In this document: in pieces, positions 45,702 to 54,801 of the stretch
Layout: each line of letters starts with the position of its first letter
Position numbering within the stretch: position 1 is the first letter of the stretch
DNA from: Bacillota bacterium
GTDB lineage: Bacteria; Bacillota; Clostridia; Lachnospirales; Lachnospiraceae
Length of the DNA: 64,000 nt
Reading direction: 5' to 3'
Assembly: GCA_023392615.1 (NCBI GenBank)
Contig: JAEVYT010000041.1
Location: 186,001 to 250,000 of the forward strand
Made by a program: the position numbers and the translations under genes
Notes under the pieces: model-generated
The model's input: the letters and a program-made list of their open reading frames with translations, nothing else
What the model was told of the DNA's origin: nothing
Databases searched by the model: none

Positions 45702-46904
45702 TTATGTGTTCAGATCTATAACAAATTCTTCCATTCTAGTTAACGCCTTATCAATGTTTTCCATCGAAGCAGCAAAAGAAATTCTAATATAATCCGTACA
45801 GTTCCTTCCTAGTCCTACACCGGGAATCACTGCAACATACTTCTCCTCTAATAATTTCTCCGAGAAATCCATCCCATTCAGTCCTGTTTTTGATACATTC
45901 ACCATGATATAGAATGCCCCTTGAGGAAGAATGTAGGTGAATCGGTCGATTTTATTCAGCCTACTCAACAAATAAATCCGTCTTTCGGAAAACTGACTAA
46001 TCATAGCCGAAATTTCATCAATACTTTCCTGCGTGTCCATCCCTTCTGCTACACCAATTTGCAAAAAGGTAGGCGAACAGGTGGTGGAATATTGATGAAT
46101 TTTTAGAATCGAGTTGCATCTTTTTTCTGGCGCTATGATATAACCCAACCGCCATCCAGTCATAGCATAGGTCTTAGAAAAACCATTAATTATGACGGCA
46201 CGTTCCTTCATACCGGGAAATGATGCAATGGAGTAAAATCTCTGATCCCCATATACGAGATTACTATACATCTCATCTGATACAATGGTAAAATTATAAG
46301 TTATGGATAGTTCACATAGTCTTTGTAAGATTTCCTTTGAATAGACCGCCCCGGTAGGATTGTTCGGATTATTAATCACTAAAATTTTTGTCTTATCACT
46401 AATGTGCTTTTTCACCAGATTAATATCAATTTCAAATCCCTTCTCCGGATCCAGCTCAATAATAACCGGCACTCCGCCGCTCATCTTTATCATATTCTCA
46501 TAATTTACAAAGGCTGGAGAAAAGATAATTCCCTCATCCCCATCATCTATGATTGACAGAATTGTATTATTGATAGCTTCTGCACCGCTACTGGTAACAA
46601 GTATCTCTGACTGATAATCATATGATACTCCTGTTTCTTGCAATGTTTTCTTTGCAATCTTCTTCCTTAAGTCCTCATAACCACGATTAGAGCAATAATG
46701 AGTATGATTATTGTTAATTGCTCGGATTGTTGCTTCTTTAATGTCTGTTGGCGTATTAAAATCCGGTTCACCAGCGCTAAGTGCAATGATTTCATTCCCT
46801 TGCTTTCTCAATTCATCCACTCTGTTTAAAACCGTTCTAATTAGTGATGGTTCCACTTTTTTCACACGATTTGATTCCTGGTTTAAATCATATTCCATAT
46901 TCAT
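45702..46904 (-). CDS. Class I/II PLP-dependent aminotransferase
   Basis: 400 residues of fold-type I: ILVTSSGAEAINNTI, VINNPNNPTGAVY, FTIVSDEMYSNLVY and the PLP lysine in INGFSKTYAMTGWRLGY. Closest in pattern to aspartate/aromatic aminotransferases of the AspC/PatA type; the donor is not certain. Start at ATG 46904 (MNMEYDL), eight bases after AAGGGAG; a GTG three codons earlier overlaps that ribosome site. It is the last gene of the minus-strand operon beside the dehydrogenases, so it likely converts the 2-oxo acid they produce or consume. Confidence 0.9.
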   Translation of the reverse strand: MNMEYDLNQESNRVKKVEPSLIRTVLNRVDELRKQGNEIIALSAGEPDFNTPTDIKEATIRAINNNHTHYCSNRGYEDLRKKIAKKTLQETGVSYDYQSEILVTSSGAEAINNTILSIIDDGDEGIIFSPAFVNYENMIKMSGGVPVIIELDPEKGFEIDINLVKKHISDKTKILVINNPNNPTGAVYSKEILQRLCELSITYNFTIVSDEMYSNLVYGDQRFYSIASFPGMKERAVIINGFSKTYAMTGWRLGYIIAPEKRCNSILKIHQYSTTCSPTFLQIGVAEGMDTQESIDEISAMISQFSERRIYLLSRLNKIDRFTYILPQGAFYIMVNVSKTGLNGMDFSEKLLEEKYVAVIPGVGLGRNCTDYIRISFAASMENIDKALTRMEEFVIDLNT

Positions 46905-46917
46905 GTTTCTCACTCCC

Positions 46918-47907
46918 TTATAATATTATCTCGTTTGAACACTGTCCGCTCTTATCATATTCGGACAGATTCTCAAAGGTTGTCATAATCATATTTTCTA
47001 CTGCAGTATCAGTAAAAAAGCTCATGTGAGCAGTGTAGATAACATTCTCCTTATCCATCAATTTCTTTAGGGTTTTACTTTGAAACTCTTCTTCCTTCAC
47101 CTTTTTCCTAATATACGGTGTTTCCTCATCATATACGTCAAATGCCGCTGCGCTGATTTTTCCGTTTTCAATCCCTTCCAGTACCGCATTATAATCCATT
47201 AACCCACCTCTTGCGGTATTAATTAGCACGACACCATCCTTCATCAGCTTAATTGTATCCGCAGCGATTAATCTTTTATTCTCCTTTGTTAAAGGGCAAT
47301 GAAGTATTAGAATATCACTACTTGCGATTACATCAATCAATCCTTTATATGATACGAGATGTGCAATCTCGACATTTGGATAGAGGTCATAGCCCATCAA
47401 TTGACAGCCAAAGCCACCTAGGCATTTTATCGTTTCCGCTCCGATACGACCGGTACCAATCACACCCACCGTCATATTGCGCAGTTCTCTCCCCTTTAAC
47501 CCTGTTAATGAAAAATCATAATTCTCAATCATCTTTAGCTCACGCTTCATCTTACGCAGAGCCATCAGAGTCAAGCAAACCGTATGCTCCGCGATTGCAT
47601 TCGGTGAATACTTTGGGACATTCCCTCCCTTTAGGCCTATTTTTTTCAATGCACTCACATCGATATGATCTGTACCGGCTGCTCTGGATACAATATATCT
47701 GACACCTGCTTCATATAACATACTTCCTTTGTCCTCATTCACTTTACAATTCGTCGTAATCCATATTGCATCAATTCCGCTAAACTGTTCTTTACCCGCA
47801 CTATTGAAATCGAAATCCGCAAATTCAAGTTCAAATTTAAATTGTTTATTGCACTCCCAGATATAATTCAATTCATCCTTATTGACATTAAATAAAAGTA
47901 CCTTCAT
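46918..47907 (-). CDS. D-2-hydroxyacid dehydrogenase (D-lactate dehydrogenase type)
   Basis: 329 residues with the formate/glycerate dehydrogenase fold: MTVGVIGTGRIGAETIKCLGGFG nucleotide-binding motif, LINTARGGLMDYNAVLEGIENG and catalytic histidine in IYTAHMSFFTDTAVENM. Interconverts a D-2-hydroxy acid and a 2-oxo acid with NAD(H). I took ATG 47907 (MKVLLFNVN) as the start because family members begin there; a longer ORF starts at 47970. The stop lies 13 bases before the aminotransferase start. Confidence 0.88.
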   Translation of the reverse strand: MKVLLFNVNKDELNYIWECNKQFKFELEFADFDFNSAGKEQFSGIDAIWITTNCKVNEDKGSMLYEAGVRYIVSRAAGTDHIDVSALKKIGLKGGNVPKYSPNAIAEHTVCLTLMALRKMKRELKMIENYDFSLTGLKGRELRNMTVGVIGTGRIGAETIKCLGGFGCQLMGYDLYPNVEIAHLVSYKGLIDVIASSDILILHCPLTKENKRLIAADTIKLMKDGVVLINTARGGLMDYNAVLEGIENGKISAAAFDVYDEETPYIRKKVKEEEFQSKTLKKLMDKENVIYTAHMSFFTDTAVENMIMTTFENLSEYDKSGQCSNEIIL

Positions 47908-48012
47908 AAATATTATCCAGCCTTTCCTCATATTTGTGTTAATTATTGAATATGCTTTACCTTTACACATCTTCCTGCCTCGGAACAGAATTTTTTCTTT
48001 TATATTCTGAAA

Positions 48013-48915
48013 TCATATCAATAATATGCTCACTAAGGGTATCGTAATTAATGATAAAATCGTACTCAAAAACACGCATGAAGTTGCAAACTTAGCATCA
48101 CCGTCATATTTATCCGCCAGCATTACAGTTGTACTCCCCGCAGGCATCGCGGATAATAATACGATTACCCCAGTCACCAATTGGTCGACTTTTAATAAAC
48201 TCAACATTCCCAATATTACTAGTGGGATTGCCAACAAGCGGATAAGGGAATAAAGAAGTAATTCCTTATCCAGAATTTTCTTGACGTTGATTTCAGCCAA
48301 AATGGATCCGATTACAATCATGGATATCGCTGTATTGCAACTACCGACTTCGCTTATAGTTTTCAGCATAAAACCCGGAAGCTTTATTTGTGTAAGCATT
48401 AATACGAAACCAACAAATACTGCTATGATACAAGGATGCGTGATTAATTTTTTGGCTGTAGACTTTCCGTCCGTCTTTGTAAATAACGCGAGCCCAGAGG
48501 ACCACATCGCAAAGCGTAATGGGATTAGCGCTACTGATGCAAATAAAAGTCCTGTGGAACCGAATATTGATTCCACAATAGGATTGCCCAGAAATCCAGC
48601 ATTGGAGCATATAATCGCATACCGCAGTACAGCCTGTCTATTTTTCTCACTTTTTCGAAAAAGTACCTTACTTAAAATCACATAACCAATCTGGGTTGCT
48701 ATCGCAACCACAAAAGCTGCTGCACAATTAATCAATAGAGAATGCGACCACTTGATCAGAAATGAGCTTACGATATTACAGGGCAGGATGACCTCGATGA
48801 TTAGGTCGGTAAATTTTTTTCGATTCCGACTCGTTATAATTCCTTTTTTCTGAGTATAGATTCCAACCAGAATAAAAAGGAATAATGTTCCTTGCATCTC
48901 TACCATTGATTTCAT
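48013..48915 (-). CDS. AEC-family (auxin efflux carrier type) transporter
   Basis: 300 residues with about ten hydrophobic segments; family features are GIITSRNRKKFTDLIIEVILPCNIVSSF near the start and ALSAMPAGSTTVMLADKYD near the end. Bacterial AEC proteins carry organic acids such as malate, lactate or malonate. It sits between two 2-hydroxyacid dehydrogenase genes, which fits transport of a hydroxy acid. The ribosome site GGAG lies eight bases before ATG 48915. Confidence 0.85.
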   Translation of the reverse strand: MKSMVEMQGTLFLFILVGIYTQKKGIITSRNRKKFTDLIIEVILPCNIVSSFLIKWSHSLLINCAAAFVVAIATQIGYVILSKVLFRKSEKNRQAVLRYAIICSNAGFLGNPIVESIFGSTGLLFASVALIPLRFAMWSSGLALFTKTDGKSTAKKLITHPCIIAVFVGFVLMLTQIKLPGFMLKTISEVGSCNTAISMIVIGSILAEINVKKILDKELLLYSLIRLLAIPLVILGMLSLLKVDQLVTGVIVLLSAMPAGSTTVMLADKYDGDAKFATSCVFLSTILSLITIPLVSILLI

Positions 48916-48930
48916 TCTTTCATCTCCAAT

Positions 48931-49956
48931 TTAGTACTTATTACCGAATTCATAACGATAATAATCCATTACAGCCGTAATTCCCTTATTCTCTTCAAAG
49001 CTGTCGTGGATCTTATTCACCGGATATGATACCGGCCTTTTCTCTAAAACCTCGCTGATGCCCAGCGCGGACTGATAAGCCATTCTCTCAAGAGCCTCTG
49101 TCGTGAAGGCTGCTGTATGGGGTGTTACAATAACATGTTCCATATGTAACAGCGGATTTTCCGGTTTTGGAAGATTGCCCTCGAATACATCAAGCGCGGC
49201 TCCACTAATCTTTCGTTCCTGTAAGACCTCAATCAGTGCCCGTTCATCTATGATTTCTCCTCTTCCGGTATTTATTATAAATGCCTCCGGCTTCATCAGC
49301 GAAAGCTCCTTCGCACCGATAATATGTCTGGTGGAAGCACTTGCCGGCAGATGAAGGGATAGAAAATCTGCCTTTGATATCACTTCGTTCATATCATTCG
49401 TCAGCAACGCATAATCAACCAGCTTTTTCCCCTCAATCCTTCTGTTGTATCCAATTACATTCATATTCAAACCAAAGGTAGCAATTTGAGCAACCTGTGT
49501 TCCGATATTTCCCATACCAATTATGCCCAAGGTCTTGCCGGCCACATCACTGCCATATACCTTTCTTACACCTAAATCCCCGCTTTTAAATCCGTTGTTA
49601 TAATGAATAGATCGTTTCGCAAGCATTAATATTAATCCGATTGCATACTCAGCCACAGAACTTTGATTGGATTCTGCAGCATTGGTCACCTGAATTTCAA
49701 GCCTAGTTGCCGCATCAACGTCAATACAATCAACACCGACTCCATGCATGGAAACCACCTTTAGTTTTTTGCAAGAAGAAAGTACTTTCTCTGTAATCTC
49801 TCCATTACGTGTAAGGATACCGTCACAATCTGCTGCTTCCTTAATTAATACATCTTCCGTTATTCCGGAACCCATCTTAAGTTCATAGCCCTGCTCCTTA
49901 AGATAATCGATTCCTTTCTTGTCAATAGCCTCCGTTATCAAAATCTTGTAACCCAT
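48931..49956 (-). CDS. 2-hydroxyacid dehydrogenase (phosphoglycerate dehydrogenase-like)
   Basis: 341 residues: nucleotide-binding motif GKTLGIIGMGNIGTQVAQIA, FIINTGRGEIIDERALIEVL and catalytic histidine in IVTPHTAAFTTEALERM. No C-terminal ACT or ASB regulatory domain, so it is not a standard biosynthetic SerA. It is a second paralogue of the family in the same operon (the other is at 46918-47907) and leads the operon opposite pucR. Confidence 0.88.
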   Translation of the reverse strand: MGYKILITEAIDKKGIDYLKEQGYELKMGSGITEDVLIKEAADCDGILTRNGEITEKVLSSCKKLKVVSMHGVGVDCIDVDAATRLEIQVTNAAESNQSSVAEYAIGLILMLAKRSIHYNNGFKSGDLGVRKVYGSDVAGKTLGIIGMGNIGTQVAQIATFGLNMNVIGYNRRIEGKKLVDYALLTNDMNEVISKADFLSLHLPASASTRHIIGAKELSLMKPEAFIINTGRGEIIDERALIEVLQERKISGAALDVFEGNLPKPENPLLHMEHVIVTPHTAAFTTEALERMAYQSALGISEVLEKRPVSYPVNKIHDSFEENKGITAVMDYYRYEFGNKY

Positions 49957-49980
49957 GCAGCACCTCCGCTATTCTTATTT

Positions 49981-50115
49981 TGTATAGTGCAAGTATATAA
50001 GGGTGCAAATTTTCTGACAATAATCACAGTGTACTGATTTAATTGAGATCAGTGGACATTGTGTCCATTTTAAGAATAATTCTCATTGACGAAAGGATTG
50101 GTTAGGCTGTATGCT
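49981..50115. promoter_or_regulatory. Divergent promoters with candidate PucR site B
   Basis: Plus-strand promoter for pucR: TTGACG (50086-50091), 18-base spacer, TATGCT (50110-50115). Minus-strand promoter: TTGCAC (50008-50003), 16-base spacer, TATACA (49986-49981). Between them lies GTGGACATTGTGTCCA (50052-50067), a perfect TGGACA-n3-TGTCCA inverted repeat. Confidence 0.65.
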
Positions 50116-50142
50116 AATAAAAACAGGAAGGATGGTAACATT

Positions 50143-51312
50143 ATGAGCTTATTAATCAGACATATCGTTGAAAGCCAACTATTAAAAGGTGTGAAGATGG
50201 TTGCAGGGTTCTCCGGCGAGGGAAATGTAATCTCCTGGGTCAATGTAATGGAGATTCTAGATTCACCGGATTCCGTACAGCGTGGTGAATTATTAGTGAC
50301 AACCGGTTTCAATCTCCAAAATCAAGAGTTATTTTCAAACCTAATTGAAACACTGAAGAATAATGGCGTAAGCGGTATCGCAATTCAACCCGGTTATTAC
50401 ATTGATGAGATACCACAATATATCCTTCAAGAATCGGATCGTCTTGGTTTTCCTGTTTTAGAGATCCCTAAAGATTTAACCTTTTCTGCTATACTTCGTA
50501 TCCTTATCCAGAAAATAAATATAGGTAAACTGGAAAATGAAATCTCTGATGAATCGACTAAACTATTATTTCAACATACGAACGAAGCATTAAAGATCTA
50601 TTCCTCACAACTTTTTGATGAAGACACCACAAACGTGGCCTATCTTTTTTATGTACAACCAATCAATCAGTATGCCGTTAGCGACAGCACTGCCATCGGG
50701 TGCATGAATCGAATCAAATCCTACCTAGATGACCGTGCTGACGAATGTGAATATATCTCCGCAAAAAACGGTGCTGCGGCCTTTCTAATTATATTTGAAA
50801 ATGAAATCAAGTATTTATCAATGATTTATGATTTTAGTATAGAGCTCACTTTTCTGTCAGAACAACAAGGGCTGAACTACTATGTTGGAGTAGATCGAAT
50901 CAAAGCTTTTAAATCTTTGGGTCTCGCTTTTGAGCATGTGTTTGAATGCAATGAATTATTGAAGCATATTCATGCGAAAAGAGGAGTTTGTTCTTTTGAC
51001 AACATGACATTTATGAAGATGTTCGGAATTCTCCACCAGAACGAGCATTCTTTTGTATCAGATAATCAAGCGCTTCAGATTTTACTTAATTATGACCGAA
51101 TTAACAATACGAATTATGTTCAGACTTTGCGATTCTATCTTGCTGATAACTGCAACGCTTCAAAAACTGCCTCTAGACTTTATATCCACAGACATACCCT
51201 ACAAAAGCGTCTTGATAAGATCAAGGATCTGTGCGGAATAAACACCGATGATTATTATGCCAGATTATATATGTCTGTCTCCTTGTTGTTTCACGATTAT
51301 TTTGCATTCTAG
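50143..51312 (+). CDS. PucR-family transcriptional regulator
   Basis: 389 residues. N-terminal PucR sensory domain (VVTTGFNLQNQELF with SGIAIQPGYYIDEIPQYILQ), a middle GGDEF-like region of the CdaR type, and a C-terminal helix-turn-helix (NCNASKTASRLYIHRHTLQKRL). Start at ATG 50143 (MSLLIRHIV), after GGAAGGATGG; an in-frame ATG 19 codons earlier is not needed. Divergent from the dehydrogenase operon and followed by the racemase-like gene; probably activates both and the FAD oxidoreductase operon, given the shared site. Confidence 0.88.
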   Translation: MSLLIRHIVESQLLKGVKMVAGFSGEGNVISWVNVMEILDSPDSVQRGELLVTTGFNLQNQELFSNLIETLKNNGVSGIAIQPGYYIDEIPQYILQESDRLGFPVLEIPKDLTFSAILRILIQKINIGKLENEISDESTKLLFQHTNEALKIYSSQLFDEDTTNVAYLFYVQPINQYAVSDSTAIGCMNRIKSYLDDRADECEYISAKNGAAAFLIIFENEIKYLSMIYDFSIELTFLSEQQGLNYYVGVDRIKAFKSLGLAFEHVFECNELLKHIHAKRGVCSFDNMTFMKMFGILHQNEHSFVSDNQALQILLNYDRINNTNYVQTLRFYLADNCNASKTASRLYIHRHTLQKRLDKIKDLCGINTDDYYARLYMSVSLLFHDYFAF

Positions 51313-51383
51313 AATAAAATAATTACTAACATATCGAGGCTTAAATTAATGATTAAGGGTTTTGATAACAAAACAGTATCAGC

Positions 51384-51471
51384 GTGGACAACTTGTACCT
51401 CTTTTACTGCAATATGACTACTCTTTTACGGATTGATGAAAACCTCTTTACTTTGCTTTTATCCCTATGCT
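51384..51471 (+). promoter_or_regulatory. Candidate PucR site C upstream of the racemase-like gene
   Basis: GTGGACAACTTGTACC (51384-51399) shares TGGACA-n3-TGT with sites A and B. A TATGCT box at 51466-51471, the same -10 as pucR, lies about 70 bases downstream with no good -35, as expected for an activator-dependent promoter. Confidence 0.5.
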
Positions 51472-51572
51472 ATTTTTAACTCAGAAATTGTAGAGAAACT
51501 GCGAATCATGTAATTTTAATTTATTATTATGCTTACGTTATTATGTTACAGACAATGAAAGGAGTTAAATCT

Positions 51573-52298
51573 ATGAGAATAAAAGGTGGTTATACCAGTT
51601 ACGGACAATATATCGGAATCCTGATGATGGATACTGTTTTCCCTAGACTCGTCGGTGATATTGGCAACGCTAGAACCTATCAGATTCCTGTGAAATACTA
51701 TACAGTAAGAAACATCCAGACGGATAAGATGAATGCCTCTAATGCGGAAAAATTATTACTTCAACCCTTTATTGATGCAGCTAGAGAACTGGAGAAGGAA
51801 GGTTGTAAAGCGATTACTACCAGCTGCAGTTTCCTAACCGGATTTCAAAAGCAACTTGCGGATGCAGTTAACATTCCTGTCTTTACCAACACACTGATTC
51901 TTACTCCATTTATTCATACTATGTTGAACAAAAATCTGAAGATTGGTATATTTACTGAAAAGTCTGACCTTTTCCATGATGATTATTTTAGGCAACTCGG
52001 CTGGTCTAGTAAGGATATTCCGATATGTATCTCGGGAATGCCGGAGGATTCTCCGTTTTCTAACCTATTTATTCATGATAATCTTGAAGAGGATATTGAA
52101 GTACTTGAAGAAAGCATCCAGGAGCTAACATTAAGACATATGGAGCTGCACCCCGATACCGGCGCTATCATTCTCGAGTGTACGAATTTTGCTCCCTTCA
52201 CCAATCTGATTCAAAATATCTCCGGTGTACCAGTATTCGGAATTAATCAATTGCTGGAATATATTGATTCCTGCATCAGTGCTCCAAAGTACTATTAG
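51573..52298 (+). CDS. Aspartate/glutamate/hydantoin racemase-like protein
   Basis: 241 residues of the Asp/Glu racemase superfamily. Two active-site-type cysteines are present, C85 in ITTSCSFLTG and C203 in IILECTNFAP, in the two related half-domains. The pair would allow two-base proton exchange on an amino acid or hydroxy-acid carbon, but the exact substrate is not known. Start at ATG 51573 (MRIKGGY), with AAAGGAG eight bases upstream. Downstream of pucR and preceded by site C. Confidence 0.82.
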   Translation: MRIKGGYTSYGQYIGILMMDTVFPRLVGDIGNARTYQIPVKYYTVRNIQTDKMNASNAEKLLLQPFIDAARELEKEGCKAITTSCSFLTGFQKQLADAVNIPVFTNTLILTPFIHTMLNKNLKIGIFTEKSDLFHDDYFRQLGWSSKDIPICISGMPEDSPFSNLFIHDNLEEDIEVLEESIQELTLRHMELHPDTGAIILECTNFAPFTNLIQNISGVPVFGINQLLEYIDSCISAPKYY

Positions 52299-52382
52299 GT
52301 GTAAAAAGATAAAAAGCCTTTTACTTTATGAAACGTCAATTCAGCTTCTCTCATGCAACGAATATGCAATTCAAACCCATAA

Positions 52383-52486
52383 AAACCACTTAATTTAAGT
52401 TCTTTCATTCGACTTCCATACAGCTTGATATCTTACGCATGTATGCTTCAATATAAGAGAATAATTTAAGTGGTTTATTTTCAGTA
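52383..52486 (+). terminator. Terminator region of the racemase-like gene
   Basis: AAACCACTTAA (52383-52393) is complementary to TTAAGTGGTTT (52466-52476) and followed by ATTTT. The 72-base loop includes a small GCAT-GT-ATGC hairpin and a TCTTA/TAAGA pairing, so the structure is branched. Confidence 0.5.
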
Positions 52487-52570
52487 AAATTCTGCTTATT
52501 ATTACCTAATTAAGAATTGTTTAGAAATAAAGGATTAGTTGATTTCGATACTATTTTATCACTTAAAGCG

Positions 52571-52598
52571 TTGACTTTTTTTCGCAAACTGATATAAT
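52571..52598 (+). promoter_or_regulatory. Promoter of the TrpXYZ-type ABC transporter operon
   Basis: TTGACT (52571-52576), 16-base spacer, TATAAT (52593-52598), about 105 bases before the binding-protein start. A three-copy tandem repeat lies in the leader. No T-box or known riboswitch is apparent. Confidence 0.7.
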
Positions 52599-52620
52599 AC
52601 AATGCATGGAGTTTAGTGCT

Positions 52621-52668
52621 TTGAAGTGTTGATACATTGAAGCTTTGATGTCTTGAAGCTTTGAAGCA
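52621..52668 (+). repeat. Three tandem 16-base repeats in the leader of the ABC transporter operon
   Basis: TTGAAGTGTTGATACA, TTGAAGCTTTGATGTC and TTGAAGCTTTGAAGCA follow each other without gap at 52621, 52637 and 52653. All start TTGAAG and contain a TTGA at position 9. They lie between the -10 box and the start codon. Confidence 0.7.
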
Positions 52669-52705
52669 ATAAATCGTTACATTATAAATCAGGAGGATAT
52701 AATTT

Positions 52706-53701
52706 ATGAAAAAAGTTCTTGCTCTCATGCTTTCGTTAATACTGGTTCTGAGCTTAGCTTCTTGCGGTACGACTGAGAAAAAAGACGATACTGCAAAATC
52801 CGGTTCTAACGGTTCCAAATCTACATATAAGGTTGGTATTGTCCAACTTGTACAGCATCCTGCTCTTGATGCAGCAACAAAGGGATTTAAAGATGCCTTA
52901 ACCAAAAAACTTGGTGATAAAGTTGTATTTGATGTAAAAAATGCATCCGGTGATTCTGCAACCTGTTCAACCATTGTAGGTCAATTTGTTTCCGGTAATT
53001 ATGATTTAATCCTTGCAAATGCAACTCCTGCTCTTCAGGCAGCAGCATCAGCAACAAATAAGATCCCGATCCTTGGTACTTCCATTACCCATTACGGTAC
53101 CGCATTGGATATAGACAATTGGACCGGTACAACCGGTATCAATGTATCCGGAACCTCCGATCTTGCTCCGCTTGACAAACAGGCTGAAATGATTAAAGAG
53201 TTATATCCAAATGCGAAAAAAGTTGGTATCCTTTACTGTTCCGCAGAAGCAAATTCTAAGTTCCAGTCAACTACCATTCAAAAGTATCTAAAAGATCTTG
53301 GTTTTGAAAGCAAGGAATATACCTTTGCTGACTCTAATGATGTGGCTTCCGTAACCAAGGCCGCTTGTACTGACAGTGACGTAATCTATATTCCAACTGA
53401 TAATACCGCTGCTTCCTGTGCAGCAACAATCAACAATGTTGCTGAGCCAGCTAAAGTTCCGATTATTGCCGGTGAAGAAGGTATCTGTAAGGGTTGTGGT
53501 GTTGCGACCTTATCCATTAGTTATTATGATTTAGGATATACCACCGGCGAGATGGCTTATGAAGTTTTAGCAAACGGTGCTGATATATCAAAAATGGAAA
53601 TCAAATATGCACCGAAATTCACATACGAATATATGGCTGACCGAGCTGAAAAATTAGGTGTTAAAATACCTTCCAACTATGAAGCAATCAAGGCTAAATA
53701 A
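52706..53701 (+). CDS. ABC transporter substrate-binding lipoprotein (ABC_sub_bind / TrpX type)
   Basis: 331 residues. Signal peptide MKKVLALMLSLILVLSLASC with lipobox cysteine, a serine/glycine linker, then a two-lobed binding domain: VGIVQLVQHPALDAATKGFKD and KVGILYCSAEANSKFQ are typical of the PF04392 family, which includes the tryptophan-binding TrpX. The ligand is probably an aromatic amino acid or similar, inferred from the family. First gene of a three-gene operon. Confidence 0.9.
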   Translation: MKKVLALMLSLILVLSLASCGTTEKKDDTAKSGSNGSKSTYKVGIVQLVQHPALDAATKGFKDALTKKLGDKVVFDVKNASGDSATCSTIVGQFVSGNYDLILANATPALQAAASATNKIPILGTSITHYGTALDIDNWTGTTGINVSGTSDLAPLDKQAEMIKELYPNAKKVGILYCSAEANSKFQSTTIQKYLKDLGFESKEYTFADSNDVASVTKAACTDSDVIYIPTDNTAASCAATINNVAEPAKVPIIAGEEGICKGCGVATLSISYYDLGYTTGEMAYEVLANGADISKMEIKYAPKFTYEYMADRAEKLGVKIPSNYEAIKAK

Positions 53702-53724
53702 TTCAGAAGGATAAGATTTTAAAC

Positions 53725-53800
53725 GTAGGGGTGCCAATGAAACGGTACCCCTACTTATTTGCGATAACCGTAGGAATTTTAATTTATCATCCTTACGGTT
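53725..53800 (+). other. Two strong hairpins between binding-protein and permease genes
   Basis: First hairpin GTAGGGGTGCC/GGTACCCCTAC (53725-53754) and second AACCGTA/TACGGTT (53766-53772 with 53794-53800). They fill most of the 127-base gap. Such structures often protect or partly terminate mRNA so that the binding protein exceeds the permease. Confidence 0.6.
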
Positions 53801-53828
53801 TACTCACATTTTTAAAGGAGGAAATTCA

Positions 53829-54800
53829 ATGAGTTATTTTGCTTCACTAGACCCGGCTGTACTACTTAAATCCCTTCCAAGCAATATCTCACAGGGTATC
53901 ATTTGGGGTATTATGGCCCTCGGAGTTTATGTAACATTTCGATTATTAGACTTTGCTGACCTTACTGTTGATGGCTCCTTTGCCACCGGTGGTGCAGTAA
54001 CAATTATGTTAACAATTGCCGGTGCTCCAATTCCACTTGCATTGTTTATCGCAGTGATTGCAGGATTGGTAGCAGGTCTTGTTACAGGATTATTACATAC
54101 TGCCTTAGGAATACCGCCTATTCTTGCAGGTATTTTGACACAGATTGCACTTTATTCCATAAATCTGCGCATCATGGGAATGGCCTCTAACAAACCGTTA
54201 AATGTCAACAAATACATTCCATTGCTTTCATTAAGGAATCCTTTTCAAGCAATAATTATAAGTTCAATATTCGCACTTATCCTAATTGCTATCCTATATT
54301 GGTATTTCGGAACAGAGCAAGGCAGCTCAATTCGTGCAACCGGAACAAATCCATCAATGAGTAAAGCGAATGGTATTAATATTAATTTTACCAAAGTTCT
54401 CGCATTAGCCATTTCAAACGCTATGGTGGCTATGGCAGGTGGCCTGTTGGTTCAATATCAAGGTTTTGCTGACATCCAAATGGGACGAGGTGCGATTGTT
54501 ACCGGACTAGCCGCTGTTATTATCGGCGAAGTACTTGGTGATGCAATCCTTGGAAAACGTATGAATTTTGCACTCAGACTTATATTCGTTGTGATAGGTA
54601 GTATTATATACCAGATTGTAGTGGCAATTGTATTATGGCTAAAATTAAACACAAATGATCTGAAGCTATTTTCAGCAATAATCGTCGCCATCTTCCTTGC
54701 GGTACCTTATCTACAACAGAAAAGGAAAAATTCCTTTGGCCGTACTGCGAAAAATTCCTTATTTACAATCAAGTCACACCAAGAGAAGGAGGCAAATTAA
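53829..54800 (+). CDS. ABC transporter permease (TrpY type)
   Basis: 323 residues with about nine hydrophobic segments in the BPD_transp_2 (branched-chain amino acid permease-like) fold: RLLDFADLTVDGSFATGGA near the start and SNAMVAMAGGLLVQYQGFADI in the middle. GGAGG-type ribosome site TAAAGGAGGAAATTCA precedes the ATG. It ends one base before the ATPase start, indicating translational coupling. Confidence 0.9.
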   Translation: MSYFASLDPAVLLKSLPSNISQGIIWGIMALGVYVTFRLLDFADLTVDGSFATGGAVTIMLTIAGAPIPLALFIAVIAGLVAGLVTGLLHTALGIPPILAGILTQIALYSINLRIMGMASNKPLNVNKYIPLLSLRNPFQAIIISSIFALILIAILYWYFGTEQGSSIRATGTNPSMSKANGININFTKVLALAISNAMVAMAGGLLVQYQGFADIQMGRGAIVTGLAAVIIGEVLGDAILGKRMNFALRLIFVVIGSIIYQIVVAIVLWLKLNTNDLKLFSAIIVAIFLAVPYLQQKRKNSFGRTAKNSLFTIKSHQEKEAN

Positions 54801-54801
54801 T

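Noticed and set aside
52299..52570. T-box or amino-acid riboswitch before the TrpX-type gene
   Set aside because: No T-box core or terminator/antiterminator pair could be found; the large stem at 52383-52476 lies upstream of the promoter and terminates the previous gene.
52621..52668. CRISPR array
   Set aside because: The 16-base repeats are imperfect and adjoin without spacers, and no cas genes are present.
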